Of a stretch of DNA of 60,108 bases, positions 51,420 to 60,027 are shown piece by piece. Made by a program: the position numbers and the translations under genes. The notes under the pieces were generated by a model, which was given only the letters and a program-made list of their open reading frames with translations, was not told the origin of the DNA and ran no database searches. The first letter of the stretch is position 1, and each line of letters starts with the position of its first letter. Where the stretch lies: NCBI GenBank assembly GCA_964619485.1, contig CAZUCI010000008.1, positions 1-60,108 on the forward strand. Direction: 5' to 3'. The DNA is from UBA2882 sp964619485 (lineage in GTDB: Bacteria > Bacillota > Clostridia > Lachnospirales > Lachnospiraceae).

Positions 51420-51442
51420 AGGCAGGATGCACCAAATTTAAA
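51404..51442. repeat. 17-bp duplication spanning a stop codon
   Basis: GATGCACCGGATTTAAA (51404-51420) recurs as GATGCACCAAATTTAAA (51426-51442). The first copy holds the last codons and stop of the ACT gene. Confidence 0.82.
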
Positions 51443-51479
51443 CGCCTATTTTTAGCAAAAGAAAAACAGGAGAGCAGAC

Positions 51480-52844
51480 ATGATTAATATATATGAAGTA
51501 AACGAAACAAACAAAATGATAGAAAAGGAAAATCTGGATGTACGAACCATTACATTGGGAATCAGCCTGTTAGATTGTATTGATGCAGACCTGGAAAGCT
51601 GTAAGAAGAAAATCTATGACAAAATTACAACAACGGCAAAGGAGCTTGTAGCCACAGGAGAGGAAATTGAGAAGGAATTTGGTATTCCGATTGTGAATAA
51701 AAGAATTTCCGTTACTCCCATTGCCCTGATTGGAGGAGCGGCCTGCAGAACCTCAGAGGATTTTGTTGAAATTGCAAAGACCCTTGATGAAGCAGCACAC
51801 AAGGTTGGAGTAAACTTCCTTGGAGGTTATTCCGCATTGGTGGCAAAGGGTATGACAAGGGCAGATGAACTTTTAATTCGTTCTATTCCACAGGCTCTGG
51901 CTGAAACAGAACTGGTATGCAGCTCTGTAAATCTGGGCTCCACCAAAACTGGTATCAATATGGACGCAGTAAAGCTGATGGGTGAAATTGTTGTTCAGAC
52001 AGCAGAATATACGAAAGAAAATGATTCCCTTGGCTGTGCAAAGCTGGTTGTTTTCTGTAATGCACCGGACGATAATCCTTTTATGGCAGGCGCGTTTCAT
52101 GGAGTGACAGAAGCAGATAAGATAATTAATGTGGGTGTTTCTGGACCTGGTGTCGTTAAAACTGCACTGGAAAAGGTTCGCGGTGAAAGCTTTGAGGTTT
52201 TATGTGAGACAATTAAAAAGACGGCATTTAAGGTTACCCGTGTGGGTCAGCTGGTTGCCAAGGAAGCATCACGTATGATGGATATTCCATTTGGAATTAT
52301 CGACTTGTCTCTGGCACCAACTCCTGCAATTGGAGACAGCGTTGCGGATATTCTGACTGAGATTGGGGTGGAGCATCCTGGAGCACCCGGAACAACAGCT
52401 GCACTGGCTCTCTTAAATGATCAGGTCAAAAAGGGCGGCGTTATGGCTTCCTCCTATGTGGGCGGACTCAGTGGTGCCTTTATCCCGGTCAGCGAGGATC
52501 AGGGAATGATTGATGCAGTAAACTGTGGGGCACTTTCCATTGAAAAGCTGGAGGCCATGACCTGTGTTTGCAGTGTTGGACTTGATATGATAGCAATTCC
52601 AGGAGATACCAAACCGACCACAATCGCAGGTGTAATTGCAGATGAAATGGCAATCGGTATGGTTAATCAGAAAACAACAGCAGTGCGTGTGATTCCTGTG
52701 ATTGGAAAGGGCGTTGGAGAAACAGTTGAGTTTGGCGGTCTTTTAGGATATGCGCCAATTATGCCTGTAAACTCCTTCTCCTGCGATAACTTTGTCAATC
52801 GTGGCGGAAGAATCCCTGCACCAATCCACAGCTTTAAAAATTAA
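51480..52844 (+). CDS. PFL-like family protein (UPF0210)
   Basis: Protein of 454 residues in the UPF0210/DUF711 family, structurally related to glycyl-radical PFL folds but of unproven function. Seen: VRTITLGISLLDCIDADLES, KRISVTPIALIGGAACRTSE, NPFMAGAFHGVTEADKIINV, GVSGPGVVKTALEKVRG, and the C-terminal VEFGGLLGYAPIMPVNSFSC. AACAGGAGA precedes the start. The gene pair with the ACT protein is conserved across Firmicutes, so the ACT protein may be its small-molecule sensor. Confidence 0.93.
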   Translation: MINIYEVNETNKMIEKENLDVRTITLGISLLDCIDADLESCKKKIYDKITTTAKELVATGEEIEKEFGIPIVNKRISVTPIALIGGAACRTSEDFVEIAKTLDEAAHKVGVNFLGGYSALVAKGMTRADELLIRSIPQALAETELVCSSVNLGSTKTGINMDAVKLMGEIVVQTAEYTKENDSLGCAKLVVFCNAPDDNPFMAGAFHGVTEADKIINVGVSGPGVVKTALEKVRGESFEVLCETIKKTAFKVTRVGQLVAKEASRMMDIPFGIIDLSLAPTPAIGDSVADILTEIGVEHPGAPGTTAALALLNDQVKKGGVMASSYVGGLSGAFIPVSEDQGMIDAVNCGALSIEKLEAMTCVCSVGLDMIAIPGDTKPTTIAGVIADEMAIGMVNQKTTAVRVIPVIGKGVGETVEFGGLLGYAPIMPVNSFSCDNFVNRGGRIPAPIHSFKN

Positions 52845-52853
52845 TACATTTGC

Positions 52854-54092
52854 CTATACTTTTAAAATTTTACGGGCAAATTCTTCCTTGGCAGGATGCT
52901 TATATTTCATTGAAACAACCGCAGAATAGAGATTGGTTGCGGCCAGATCTCTTTTAAACTGCCTTTGTCCAATAGGATAAATTAAGCTTTCTGCCTCTTT
53001 CATTTTGGTGATGAAAGGAATAGAAGAATTCTTTTTCAAGGCTCTTTGCAGAGAGGAGATGTTTTCTCCCATACCGAGAACCTTTGCGTAAAAGACATAA
53101 CCATTATCCATGTATAAATTGACATCCTCCTTGGTAATATCAAGAAGAATATGAAAAAGACAGCGGCTGATTCTTGTAAAAGTGACTTCCTTGCTTTTTA
53201 ACAGCTCACAGAACATATCGTAATCATATAGCTGGAAGAGGTAGTTATTAATCTTATCAGAAATTTCTCGTGTCACATCCAGATAATCGGTGTAGCCCTT
53301 AGACTGCTCGCATAAGAGCTTGTATTTTAACATTGCAGAAAAATCCACTGGGAAAATCGGGAAGGTTCTCCCAAATTCCTCTTTCATAATTTCGTAGGAT
53401 GCGGCAGGAAGCTGTCCCTTTACGTTGCTTAAGTCAGAATTTGCTTCTATGGCCTGGCGCACAGCAAGAGCGGAGCTGAATTGATTGTTTGAAAATTTGT
53501 AGCTATGGTAATCAGCACCCAGTCTTTGTATTGTAAAAGGCGTGATGGAGCTCTTTTGCTTGATAATAGCCTTGATATATTCGATACCCAAAATATTATT
53601 AGGATAATTAAGAATGTTTTCATAGGAGGCAAATCCATTCAGGGTCCCCTGAAGAGCGGCTTTCCTTGCAATTGGAAAAGTATTTCCGTTGCGAAGACTG
53701 TTTTTTAGAACAGCCTTATAGTCACTTGTCTCATTGACCAGAGCAGTTGAAACGTGCGTCAATTCCTCGATATTACCACATTCGCTTCCAAAGCAGACGG
53801 TGTCCACACAGCCGAGGGCATCAAGGAGTGCAATGGCACCCTGGGCAAAATATTCAGCACCTCCGGTTGCGTAGCAGAGTGGAAGCTCTAAAACCAGATC
53901 AGCACCACTTGCAAGAGCCATCTGTGCACGGGAATATTTGCTGATGATAGCAGGTGTGCCACGCTGGGTGAAATCGCCGCTCATAACAACAATGATATAA
54001 TCAGCGCCTGTCTGCAGTCTTGCCTGCTCAATCTGATGTTTGTGCCCGTTGTGGAACGGGTTGTATTCTGCAATGATACCTGTTACTTTCAT
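52854..54092 (-). CDS. tmcAL: tRNA(Met) cytidine acetate ligase
   Basis: Acetylates the wobble cytidine of elongator tRNA-Met using acetate and ATP (formerly YlbM). The protein has 412 residues. Seen: nucleotidyltransferase motif GIIAEYNPFHNGHKHQI with HxGH at the N terminus, VMSGDFTQRGTPAIISKYSR, ADLVLELPLCYATGGAEYFA, and a helical C-terminal half. It is divergent from pta with 227 bases between. An acetate-using enzyme next to acetate metabolism is a common order in this group. Confidence 0.93.
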   Translation of the reverse strand: MKVTGIIAEYNPFHNGHKHQIEQARLQTGADYIIVVMSGDFTQRGTPAIISKYSRAQMALASGADLVLELPLCYATGGAEYFAQGAIALLDALGCVDTVCFGSECGNIEELTHVSTALVNETSDYKAVLKNSLRNGNTFPIARKAALQGTLNGFASYENILNYPNNILGIEYIKAIIKQKSSITPFTIQRLGADYHSYKFSNNQFSSALAVRQAIEANSDLSNVKGQLPAASYEIMKEEFGRTFPIFPVDFSAMLKYKLLCEQSKGYTDYLDVTREISDKINNYLFQLYDYDMFCELLKSKEVTFTRISRCLFHILLDITKEDVNLYMDNGYVFYAKVLGMGENISSLQRALKKNSSIPFITKMKEAESLIYPIGQRQFKRDLAATNLYSAVVSMKYKHPAKEEFARKILKV

Positions 54093-54121
54093 TCAAAGTG
54101 CCTTTCTATAATGAGACAATT

Positions 54122-54163
54122 ATGGTTTAAATCTTTATTATTATAATAAAGATACCATTTTTT
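54122..54163. terminator. Terminator-like hairpin between divergent tmcAL and pta
   Basis: ATGGT pairs with ACCAT outside and ATCTTTATTA with TAATAAAGAT inside, around TTA, followed by TTTTTT. It lies between two divergent genes, where a terminator is not expected; it may block read-through or act as an attenuator of an upstream start. Confidence 0.6.
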
Positions 54164-54255
54164 CGTGCCCGGTACAATATTTGATTTATAAAAATGACAG
54201 GAGAACGGAATTTTTAAAGAAAAATTGTATTTATCGAAAAACATGTTTTATAATC

Positions 54256-54284
54256 TTGTGGTTCAAAAATGAATGCATTATAAT
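54256..54284 (+). promoter_or_regulatory. pta promoter
   Basis: TTGTGG (54256-54261), 17 bases and TATAAT (54279-54284) lie 35 bases before pta. Confidence 0.78.
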
Positions 54285-54319
54285 AAAAAACAAGGGACAG
54301 GGAAAGGAGAAATAACGGT

Positions 54320-55321
54320 ATGTCATACATAGATGTTATTAAGGAAAAAGCGAAAGCAGATAGAAAAACGATCGTACTGCCTGAGACAAATGATAAGAGA
54401 ACTTTGATTGCAGCTGCACATATCCTGGAAGAAGGAATTGCAGATATTATTATGATCGGAAATGAAGAAAAGATTATGGATGGTGCCCGCTGGCTGGAGG
54501 TTGAGCTGAATGGGGTCACAGTGGTAGATCCGGAGAAATGCCCGAAATTTGATGAATATGTCCAGCTTTTATACGAAACAAGAAAAGCAAAGGGAATGAC
54601 AGTTGAAAAAGCAACGGAAATTTTGAAAAATGATTATCTTTCCTTTGGTGTTATTATGGTAAAGGCGAATGATGCAGATGGTATGGTTGCAGGCGCATGT
54701 CATGCGACAGCAGATACCCTGAGACCGGCATTACAGATATTAAAAACCGCACCGGGAGTAAAACTGGTTTCAGGTTTCTTTATTTTAGACGTTCCAAACT
54801 GTAAATATGGTGAGAACGGTACCTTCCTGTTTGCAGACTGTGGATTGAATCAGGACCCGAATGCAGAAGAGCTTGCAGCAATTGCAGAGTCCTCCGCGAG
54901 AAGCTTTAAGAGCCTTATCGGTGCAAAACCAATTATTGCCATGCTTTCCCATTCAACGAAGGGAAGCGCAAAGCATGCACTGGTCGACAAAGTGGTTGAG
55001 GCAACCAAGATTGCAAAGGAACAGTATCCAAATCTGTGTGTAGACGGTGAACTACAGGCTGATGCAGCACTTGTTCCTCATATTGCCAAATCAAAGGCAC
55101 CTGGAAGTGAAGTGGCAGGAAAAGCCAATGTACTGGTATTCCCAAATTTAGACTGTGGTAATATTTCCTATAAATTGGTACAGAGACTTGGAAAAGCGGA
55201 AGCTTATGGTCCGATGCTTCAGGGAATTGCCAAACCGGTAAATGATTTATCAAGAGGCTGTTCCTGGGAAGATATTGTGGGTGTTGTTGCACTGACAGCA
55301 GTTCAGGCCCAGCTGGTATAA
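54320..55321 (+). CDS. pta: Phosphate acetyltransferase
   Basis: Converts acetyl-CoA and phosphate to acetyl phosphate in acetate fermentation. The protein has 333 residues, the length of the short bacterial type without the N-terminal DRTGG/regulatory domain. Seen: KTIVLPETNDKRTLIAAAHI, VMVKANDADGMVAGACHATAD, then TLRPALQILKTAPGVKLVSG, FADCGLNQDPNAEELAAIAE, MLSHSTKGSAKHALVDKVVE and NVLVFPNLDCGNISYKLVQR. AAAGGAG precedes the start. The usual partner ackA does not follow. Confidence 0.97.
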   Translation: MSYIDVIKEKAKADRKTIVLPETNDKRTLIAAAHILEEGIADIIMIGNEEKIMDGARWLEVELNGVTVVDPEKCPKFDEYVQLLYETRKAKGMTVEKATEILKNDYLSFGVIMVKANDADGMVAGACHATADTLRPALQILKTAPGVKLVSGFFILDVPNCKYGENGTFLFADCGLNQDPNAEELAAIAESSARSFKSLIGAKPIIAMLSHSTKGSAKHALVDKVVEATKIAKEQYPNLCVDGELQADAALVPHIAKSKAPGSEVAGKANVLVFPNLDCGNISYKLVQRLGKAEAYGPMLQGIAKPVNDLSRGCSWEDIVGVVALTAVQAQLV

Positions 55322-55363
55322 TTTTGAAATTTTAATATTTTGATATTTTTAATCAGATGTAGA

Positions 55364-55413
55364 AAAGGAGCTGGTACACTTTGCTGAAGAATCAGGAGTG
55401 TACCAGCTCCTTT
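55364..55413. terminator. Shared terminator between pta and the convergent membrane gene
   Basis: AAAGGAGCTGGTACACT (55364-55380) pairs perfectly with AGTGTACCAGCTCCTTT (55397-55413). The last codons of the minus-strand gene lie within the 3' arm. Confidence 0.85.
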
Positions 55414-56987
55414 ATGGTTAATGCGGTAAAGAAATATCCTGTCAGATAGAAACAGAGATAGTACATAAAGAACATGGCAGGGGCTGTTAAAAAGATAATT
55501 GGAAGCTGAACGGTGATTGTGACAATCAGCCATGCCAGCTCCTTTTTTCTTTTTATCACACAGGCAATAAAAGAAGCTAAGAGTAAGAGTATCGCCGGAA
55601 TGCAATTATAAAATATGGGATATAAGGCATTGGTTTTTACATCGTCCGGGTAATAGGTCCGGCAGGCTAATGCCGTAATAATGCGCTCCCGTATTTTTTC
55701 ACCAAAGAGAGGGTGCATGAAATAGTAATCAGCTTTATAATCCCTGCCGTAATAGACCAGAGAATAAACCGTGTCAGGAGTTGGTGCTGACGGATGATTA
55801 ATCTCATTGGCATACAGCCCATTGGTGTGAGCAAAGGTCAGTAAGCGATAGTATAAAAAGTGATCAAAATTATTGAAAATGATACGGGCAGATGCGGCCA
55901 TGAACTCGTGAAGCTGATCCTCCGGGAGAATATCCGGGATATTCCAGTACTGGCTGATGTTTCGAACGGAATGCTGTCTGCGAAGCATCTGAACATCAAT
56001 AAGCTCATTGATTGTCATGATATCATCATAGGAGGAATCACCCCTGATGACATCCTGTGCAAAAATATTACCCAGTGGATTGATGACCAGAGAAATCGGG
56101 TATTTGTTGCTTCCTTTATTTGCAATTTTATTTGGGACCTGAAATACAGTAAAGGAAATAAGAACAACCAGAACACATAACAAAATTTGCTTCCAGGAAA
56201 TTTTGTGGAATATCCATAAAAGAAAAGGTAAAAATAAAAGTAAGTAAACGTATTCACTGCGCCAGGCAAAAATGAATCCGCAGAGAATGCTCAGGGTGAC
56301 AAGGGAGAGAGTGGACAGACATTTTCTTTTACAGGTAAAGAAAAGTGCCGACATCAATAACAAAAACAACCAGCTTGTCAAGGTCGCACGGAGCGTGAAG
56401 AAGCAGGCATCCACGATTGGAAGAAGCAGAAAGACAAGACGGAGTAAAATAAGCCTTTCATTTTTGTAGATTTGGTGCAGATTATAAAACAGGTAGCCAT
56501 AAATAAGGCTTATAATCAGAATCTGAAAAAATGAGATACTTCCCATAGAGGGAAAGAAGATCAGACAGGCAATATAAAAAAGGCTGGTAATCCCGGTCTG
56601 CGCTGCGGAGAAGTCCAGGCTTCTAACAGCCTCCAGTGTATAATATTCGTCCCCCTTGAAAATGCCGGGCCATACGAAAAACAGCAGGAGCAGTAAAAAA
56701 ATCAGGCAGGGCAGAACTTCTTTTATATAGGAAATAAACAGAAGATTTCTGGTAATAAAAAGATAGACCATTATGCAGAACAAGAGATATACACCATATC
56801 CAAAAAGAAGAGAAAGCCCTATGGAACATTTGGCTGTTGTGGTATAATAAGCTGGTACTGCAAAAATATTCTGAATCTGATGGTGCAGAAGAAACAGATG
56901 CAGTATATATAATAGAAGAGCAAGGGCAGCGAGAGCTGCTGCAATAAAAATTTTATTATTGATAAATGGTTTCTTTTCGTTTTTCAT
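55392..56987 (-). CDS. Polytopic membrane protein (DUF6020-like)
   Basis: Protein of 531 residues with about twelve hydrophobic helices and a soluble loop of roughly 150 residues (about 300-450, containing NISQYWNIPDILPEDQ and YYFMHPLFGEKIRERIITAL). The plan resembles DUF6020 or other GT-C-like glycosyltransferase/polymerase membrane proteins, including an acidic residue pair in WPGIFKGDEYYTLE after the early helices. ATG 56987 is preferred because GGGAG lies just before it on this strand; an in-frame ATG at 56999 is possible. It occupies the place between pta and yceD where relatives often have ackA. The function is not established. Confidence 0.75.
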   Translation of the reverse strand: MKNEKKPFINNKIFIAAALAALALLLYILHLFLLHHQIQNIFAVPAYYTTTAKCSIGLSLLFGYGVYLLFCIMVYLFITRNLLFISYIKEVLPCLIFLLLLLFFVWPGIFKGDEYYTLEAVRSLDFSAAQTGITSLFYIACLIFFPSMGSISFFQILIISLIYGYLFYNLHQIYKNERLILLRLVFLLLPIVDACFFTLRATLTSWLFLLLMSALFFTCKRKCLSTLSLVTLSILCGFIFAWRSEYVYLLLFLPFLLWIFHKISWKQILLCVLVVLISFTVFQVPNKIANKGSNKYPISLVINPLGNIFAQDVIRGDSSYDDIMTINELIDVQMLRRQHSVRNISQYWNIPDILPEDQLHEFMAASARIIFNNFDHFLYYRLLTFAHTNGLYANEINHPSAPTPDTVYSLVYYGRDYKADYYFMHPLFGEKIRERIITALACRTYYPDDVKTNALYPIFYNCIPAILLLLASFIACVIKRKKELAWLIVTITVQLPIIFLTAPAMFFMYYLCFYLTGYFFTALTIKELVHS

Positions 56988-57081
56988 AGGAACTCCCATA
57001 TGTGTTTTTATCGGATTATAACCCGAGCATGATTTATTATAGCATAGGAAAAGAAAAAGTATAAAAAAATTTTGTAATTTA

Positions 57082-57110
57082 TTGACAAAAGGTATTTTGC
57101 CATGTATAAT
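57082..57110 (+). promoter_or_regulatory. Consensus promoter of the yceD-rpmF operon
   Basis: TTGACA (57082-57087), exactly 17 bases and TATAAT (57105-57110): a perfect sigma-70-type promoter, fitting a ribosomal protein operon. Confidence 0.92.
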
Positions 57111-57136
57111 CGTTTGAGTGTGGATAGGAGTATGAA

Positions 57137-57658
57137 ATGTTACTGAATCTTACAGACATCTTATCATGTGAAGGAAAAACAGAGAAAGTATCGGTAAACT
57201 ATGAGGCAGATTTCTTTAAATCCAGAAATGGGCAGTTTAAAGTTCTGAAGAATGGACCGATTGATTTGACGCTTTCCAATGTTGGCAAGGGTAAGGCGAG
57301 GCTTGAAGGCCAGGGCGATTTATTGTTCCAGGCAAGATGTGACCGCTGCTTAACCAGAGTTGATGTACCTGTTTCCATTACACTGGAAGAGGAGTTTGAT
57401 TTAGAGAATATAGAAAATCCTACCGATGTTGATGAGTTCCCGTTCCTTACGGGGTATCAGCTGGATATACAGATGCTCATTAACAGCGAAATTTTGATAA
57501 ACTGGCCTGGTAAAATCTTATGCAAAGAGGATTGCAAAGGTATTTGCACAAAATGCGGTAAAGATTTGAACCAAGGGGACTGCGGGTGTGACACGTTCGT
57601 ACCGGATCCTCGAATGGCAGTATTAAAAGATATCTTTAACGCGAATAAGGAGGTGTAA
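57137..57658 (+). CDS. DUF177 (YceD-family) protein
   Basis: Protein of 173 residues in the YceD/DUF177 family, nearly always upstream of rpmF and thought to act in 23S rRNA or ribosome accumulation. Seen: ARCDRCLTRVDVPVSITLEE with a CxxC, and CKEDCKGICTKCGKDLNQGD ending in CGC, a zinc-like cysteine set. rpmF starts two bases after its stop, with AAGGAGG inside its end. Confidence 0.92.
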   Translation: MLLNLTDILSCEGKTEKVSVNYEADFFKSRNGQFKVLKNGPIDLTLSNVGKGKARLEGQGDLLFQARCDRCLTRVDVPVSITLEEEFDLENIENPTDVDEFPFLTGYQLDIQMLINSEILINWPGKILCKEDCKGICTKCGKDLNQGDCGCDTFVPDPRMAVLKDIFNANKEV

Positions 57659-57660
57659 CG

Positions 57661-57840
57661 ATGTCTATCTGTCCAAAGAACAAGTCTTCTAAAGGAAGAA
57701 GAGATAAGAGAAGAGCAAACTGGAAGATGAGTGCTCCTACTTTAGTAAAGTGCAGTAAATGTGGCGCATTAATGATGCCTCACAGAGTATGTAAGTCTTG
57801 TGGATCTTACAACAAAAAAGAGATTATCAGCGTAAACTAA
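57661..57840 (+). CDS. rpmF: 50S ribosomal protein L32
   Basis: Ribosomal protein of 59 residues. Seen: MSICPKNKSSKGRRDKRRAN at the start, then APTLVKCSKCGALMMPHRVC and KSCGSYNKKEI. The two CxxC pairs mark the zinc-binding form of L32. AAGGAGG six bases ahead lies in the end of yceD. A terminator follows within 15 bases. Confidence 0.97.
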   Translation: MSICPKNKSSKGRRDKRRANWKMSAPTLVKCSKCGALMMPHRVCKSCGSYNKKEIISVN

Positions 57841-57852
57841 TCCTGTATAATC

Positions 57853-57887
57853 AAGGCTTTCCGGGTTAATCGGAGAGCCTTTTTTTA
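57853..57887 (+). terminator. Terminator after rpmF
   Basis: AAGGCTTTCCG pairs with CGGAGAGCCTT around GGTTAAT, with one G-T pair, and seven T follow. Confidence 0.9.
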
Positions 57888-57991
57888 TTGCAGCTTTGCC
57901 TGTCAGTGCCGGTGGACAGAGACAGGTGGGATTCTTCCTTGATTTTTCTTCTTTATTTTAGTATATTTATATAAGGTATGGAGGTATACAC

Positions 57992-58999
57992 ATGGGAGAA
58001 ATAGTCAATATTGCAGTCGATGCCATGGGCGGAGACAATGCACCAATGGAAATAGTAAAAGGCGTGGTAGAAGCCTTACAGGAATTTAAGAACGTAAAAA
58101 TCTTTTTGCTGGGCAGGGAGGATGCGGTCAACGCTGAGCTTGCCAAATATGATTATGATAAAGAAAAAATCGAAGTAATCCATACAGAGGACGTCATTGA
58201 AATGGCGGAACCACCTGTAAATGCAATTCGGAAAAAGAAAGACTCATCCATTGTCAAGGGAATGAAGATGACAAAGGAGGGTATTACGGATGCTTTTGTT
58301 TCTGCGGGAAGTACAGGGGCGGTTCTGGTTGGCGGAACGGTTCTGGTGGGACGAATAAAAGGTATTGAACGTGCACCGCTTGCGCCAATGATTCCAACTG
58401 TAAATGGAGCTTCTTTATTGATTGACTGTGGCGCAAATGTGGATGCAAGAGCTTCACATCTGTTACAGTTCGCCCAGATTGGGTCAGTTTATATGGAGAA
58501 TATCATGGGTATTAAGAATCCAAGAGTTGCTTTGGTCAACATTGGAGCAGAGGAGGAAAAGGGCAATGCGCTTGTAAAGGAAACCCTTCCACTGCTAAAG
58601 AACTGTCCTGATATCAATTTTACCGGCTTTATCGAGGCAAGGGATATCCCATATGGCAAGGCGGACGTTATTGTATGTGAAGCCTTTGTTGGAAATGTTA
58701 TTTTAAAGATGTATGAGGGCGTTGGTGGTGCCTTGATCAGCAAGATTAAGGGCAGCATGATGCAGAGCCTGAAAACAAAGATCGGTGCACTTTTGGTAAA
58801 GCCTGCATTGAAGAAAACATTAAAGGATTTTGATGTGGACTGTTATGGTGGAGCTCCACTTCTCGGTTTAAACGGTCTGGTTGTAAAAACACATGGCAAT
58901 GCCAAGGCAGTTGTGATTAAAAACTGTATTGAACAGTGCATTACCTTTAAAGAACAGAAAATTAATGAAAAGATAAAAGAACATATCATTCAGGAATAG
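57992..58999 (+). CDS. plsX: Phosphate acyltransferase
   Basis: Makes acyl-phosphate from acyl-ACP for phospholipid synthesis. The protein has 335 residues. Seen: NIAVDAMGGDNAPMEIVKGV, EPPVNAIRKKKDSSIVKGMK, AFVSAGSTGAVLVGGTVLVG, LIDCGANVDARASHL and the C-terminal YGGAPLLGLNGLVVKTHG. TATGGAGG precedes the start. Its own promoter is likely in the 150 bases after the rpmF terminator. Confidence 0.97.
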   Translation: MGEIVNIAVDAMGGDNAPMEIVKGVVEALQEFKNVKIFLLGREDAVNAELAKYDYDKEKIEVIHTEDVIEMAEPPVNAIRKKKDSSIVKGMKMTKEGITDAFVSAGSTGAVLVGGTVLVGRIKGIERAPLAPMIPTVNGASLLIDCGANVDARASHLLQFAQIGSVYMENIMGIKNPRVALVNIGAEEEKGNALVKETLPLLKNCPDINFTGFIEARDIPYGKADVIVCEAFVGNVILKMYEGVGGALISKIKGSMMQSLKTKIGALLVKPALKKTLKDFDVDCYGGAPLLGLNGLVVKTHGNAKAVVIKNCIEQCITFKEQKINEKIKEHIIQE

Positions 59000-59015
59000 G
59001 AAGGAAGTCTGTAAG

Positions 59016-59249
59016 TTGGAATTTGAAAAATTGCAGGAGATTCTGGTAAAAATTCTTGGGGTTGCTCCGGATGAAATTACTATGGATACGACTTTCGCTG
59101 AGGACCTGGGTGCTGATTCACTGGATTTATATCAGGTCGCGATACAAATGGAAGAGACTTTTGATATTCATGTTGATCTGGAACAGATTCGTGATATCGA
59201 TAAGGTTTCTGAAGCAATTGCATTTATACAGAATGCGATACATTCATGA
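59016..59249 (+). CDS. acpP: Acyl carrier protein
   Basis: Carrier of fatty-acid intermediates, 77 residues and acidic. Seen: TFAEDLGADSLDLYQVAIQM, with the Ser that takes the phosphopantetheine arm in DSLD, and FDIHVDLEQIRDIDKVSEAI. The start is TTG 59016, about eight bases after AAGGAAG; no ATG or GTG fits. It lies 16 bases after plsX. Confidence 0.93.
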   Translation: MEFEKLQEILVKILGVAPDEITMDTTFAEDLGADSLDLYQVAIQMEETFDIHVDLEQIRDIDKVSEAIAFIQNAIHS

Positions 59250-59251
59250 AG

Positions 59252-59271
59252 AAGCCCGCTATGGGCTTTTT
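59252..59271 (+). terminator. Small terminator after acpP
   Basis: AAGCCC (59252-59257) pairs with GGGCTT (59263-59268), with three more T. The stem is short, so read-through into rnc is likely. Confidence 0.6.
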
Positions 59272-59340
59272 CGTTGCTTATAATGTGCTGTGCATGGGAG
59301 TGCGCGGGATATTGACGAATATCAGAGGGAAGAAGAAAGC

Positions 59341-60015
59341 ATGCAGGATTTAGAAGAAAAAATTGGCTATCAGTTTAAGGATAAGAGTCTGATTCGTCAG
59401 GCAATGACGCACAGCTCCTTTTCCAATGAACAAAAAATAAATAAATGGAAAAATTATGAGCGCATTGAGTTTTTGGGAGATGCTGTTTTAGAGCTGGTCA
59501 GCAGTGATTTCTTTTACCGGAAATATCCTCAGGAGACAGAAGGAAAGCTGACCAAAATGCGTGCCAGTGCAGTTTGTGAGCAGGCGCTGGCTATCACGGC
59601 AAGACAGCTGGAGCTTGGTAAGTACATGGTATTCGGAAAAGGTGAGGAGGCAAATGGAGGCCGTGAGAGGGAGTCCATTATTGCCGATGCAGTGGAAGCG
59701 ACTATCGGTGCAATTTATCTTGATGCAGGGATGGAAGAGGCAAAGAAGTTTATCGATCGCTTTGTGTTGAATGATCTTGAGAATAAACAGCTGTTTTATG
59801 ATGCAAAATCGATTCTTATGGAGCGTATTCAGGAGAAAAAATCAGGTGAACTGACCTATGAACTGTTGAGTGAGACAGGGCCGGAGCATGAAAAAACTTT
59901 TGAGATGCAGGCTATGCTTGATGGAAAGCCAATTGGCTATGGAAAGGGAAAGAGTAAGAAGCTGGCACAGCAGCATGCAGCCTATGATGCTCTGACCAGA
60001 CAGAAAGACGTATAA
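59341..60015 (+). CDS. rnc: Ribonuclease III
   Basis: Double-strand-specific RNase that processes rRNA and mRNAs, 224 residues. Seen: EKIGYQFKDKSLIRQAMTHS, the catalytic signature NYERIEFLGDAVLELV, DAVEATIGAIYLDAGMEEAK with the second acidic site, and a C-terminal double-stranded RNA-binding domain ending GKGKSKKLAQQHAAYDAL. ATG 59341 is chosen: GGGAAGAAG is at correct spacing, and the longer reading to 59290 lacks similarity. smc follows after twelve bases, the usual order. Confidence 0.96.
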   Translation: MQDLEEKIGYQFKDKSLIRQAMTHSSFSNEQKINKWKNYERIEFLGDAVLELVSSDFFYRKYPQETEGKLTKMRASAVCEQALAITARQLELGKYMVFGKGEEANGGRERESIIADAVEATIGAIYLDAGMEEAKKFIDRFVLNDLENKQLFYDAKSILMERIQEKKSGELTYELLSETGPEHEKTFEMQAMLDGKPIGYGKGKSKKLAQQHAAYDALTRQKDV

Positions 60016-60027
60016 AAGGGGTGCAAG

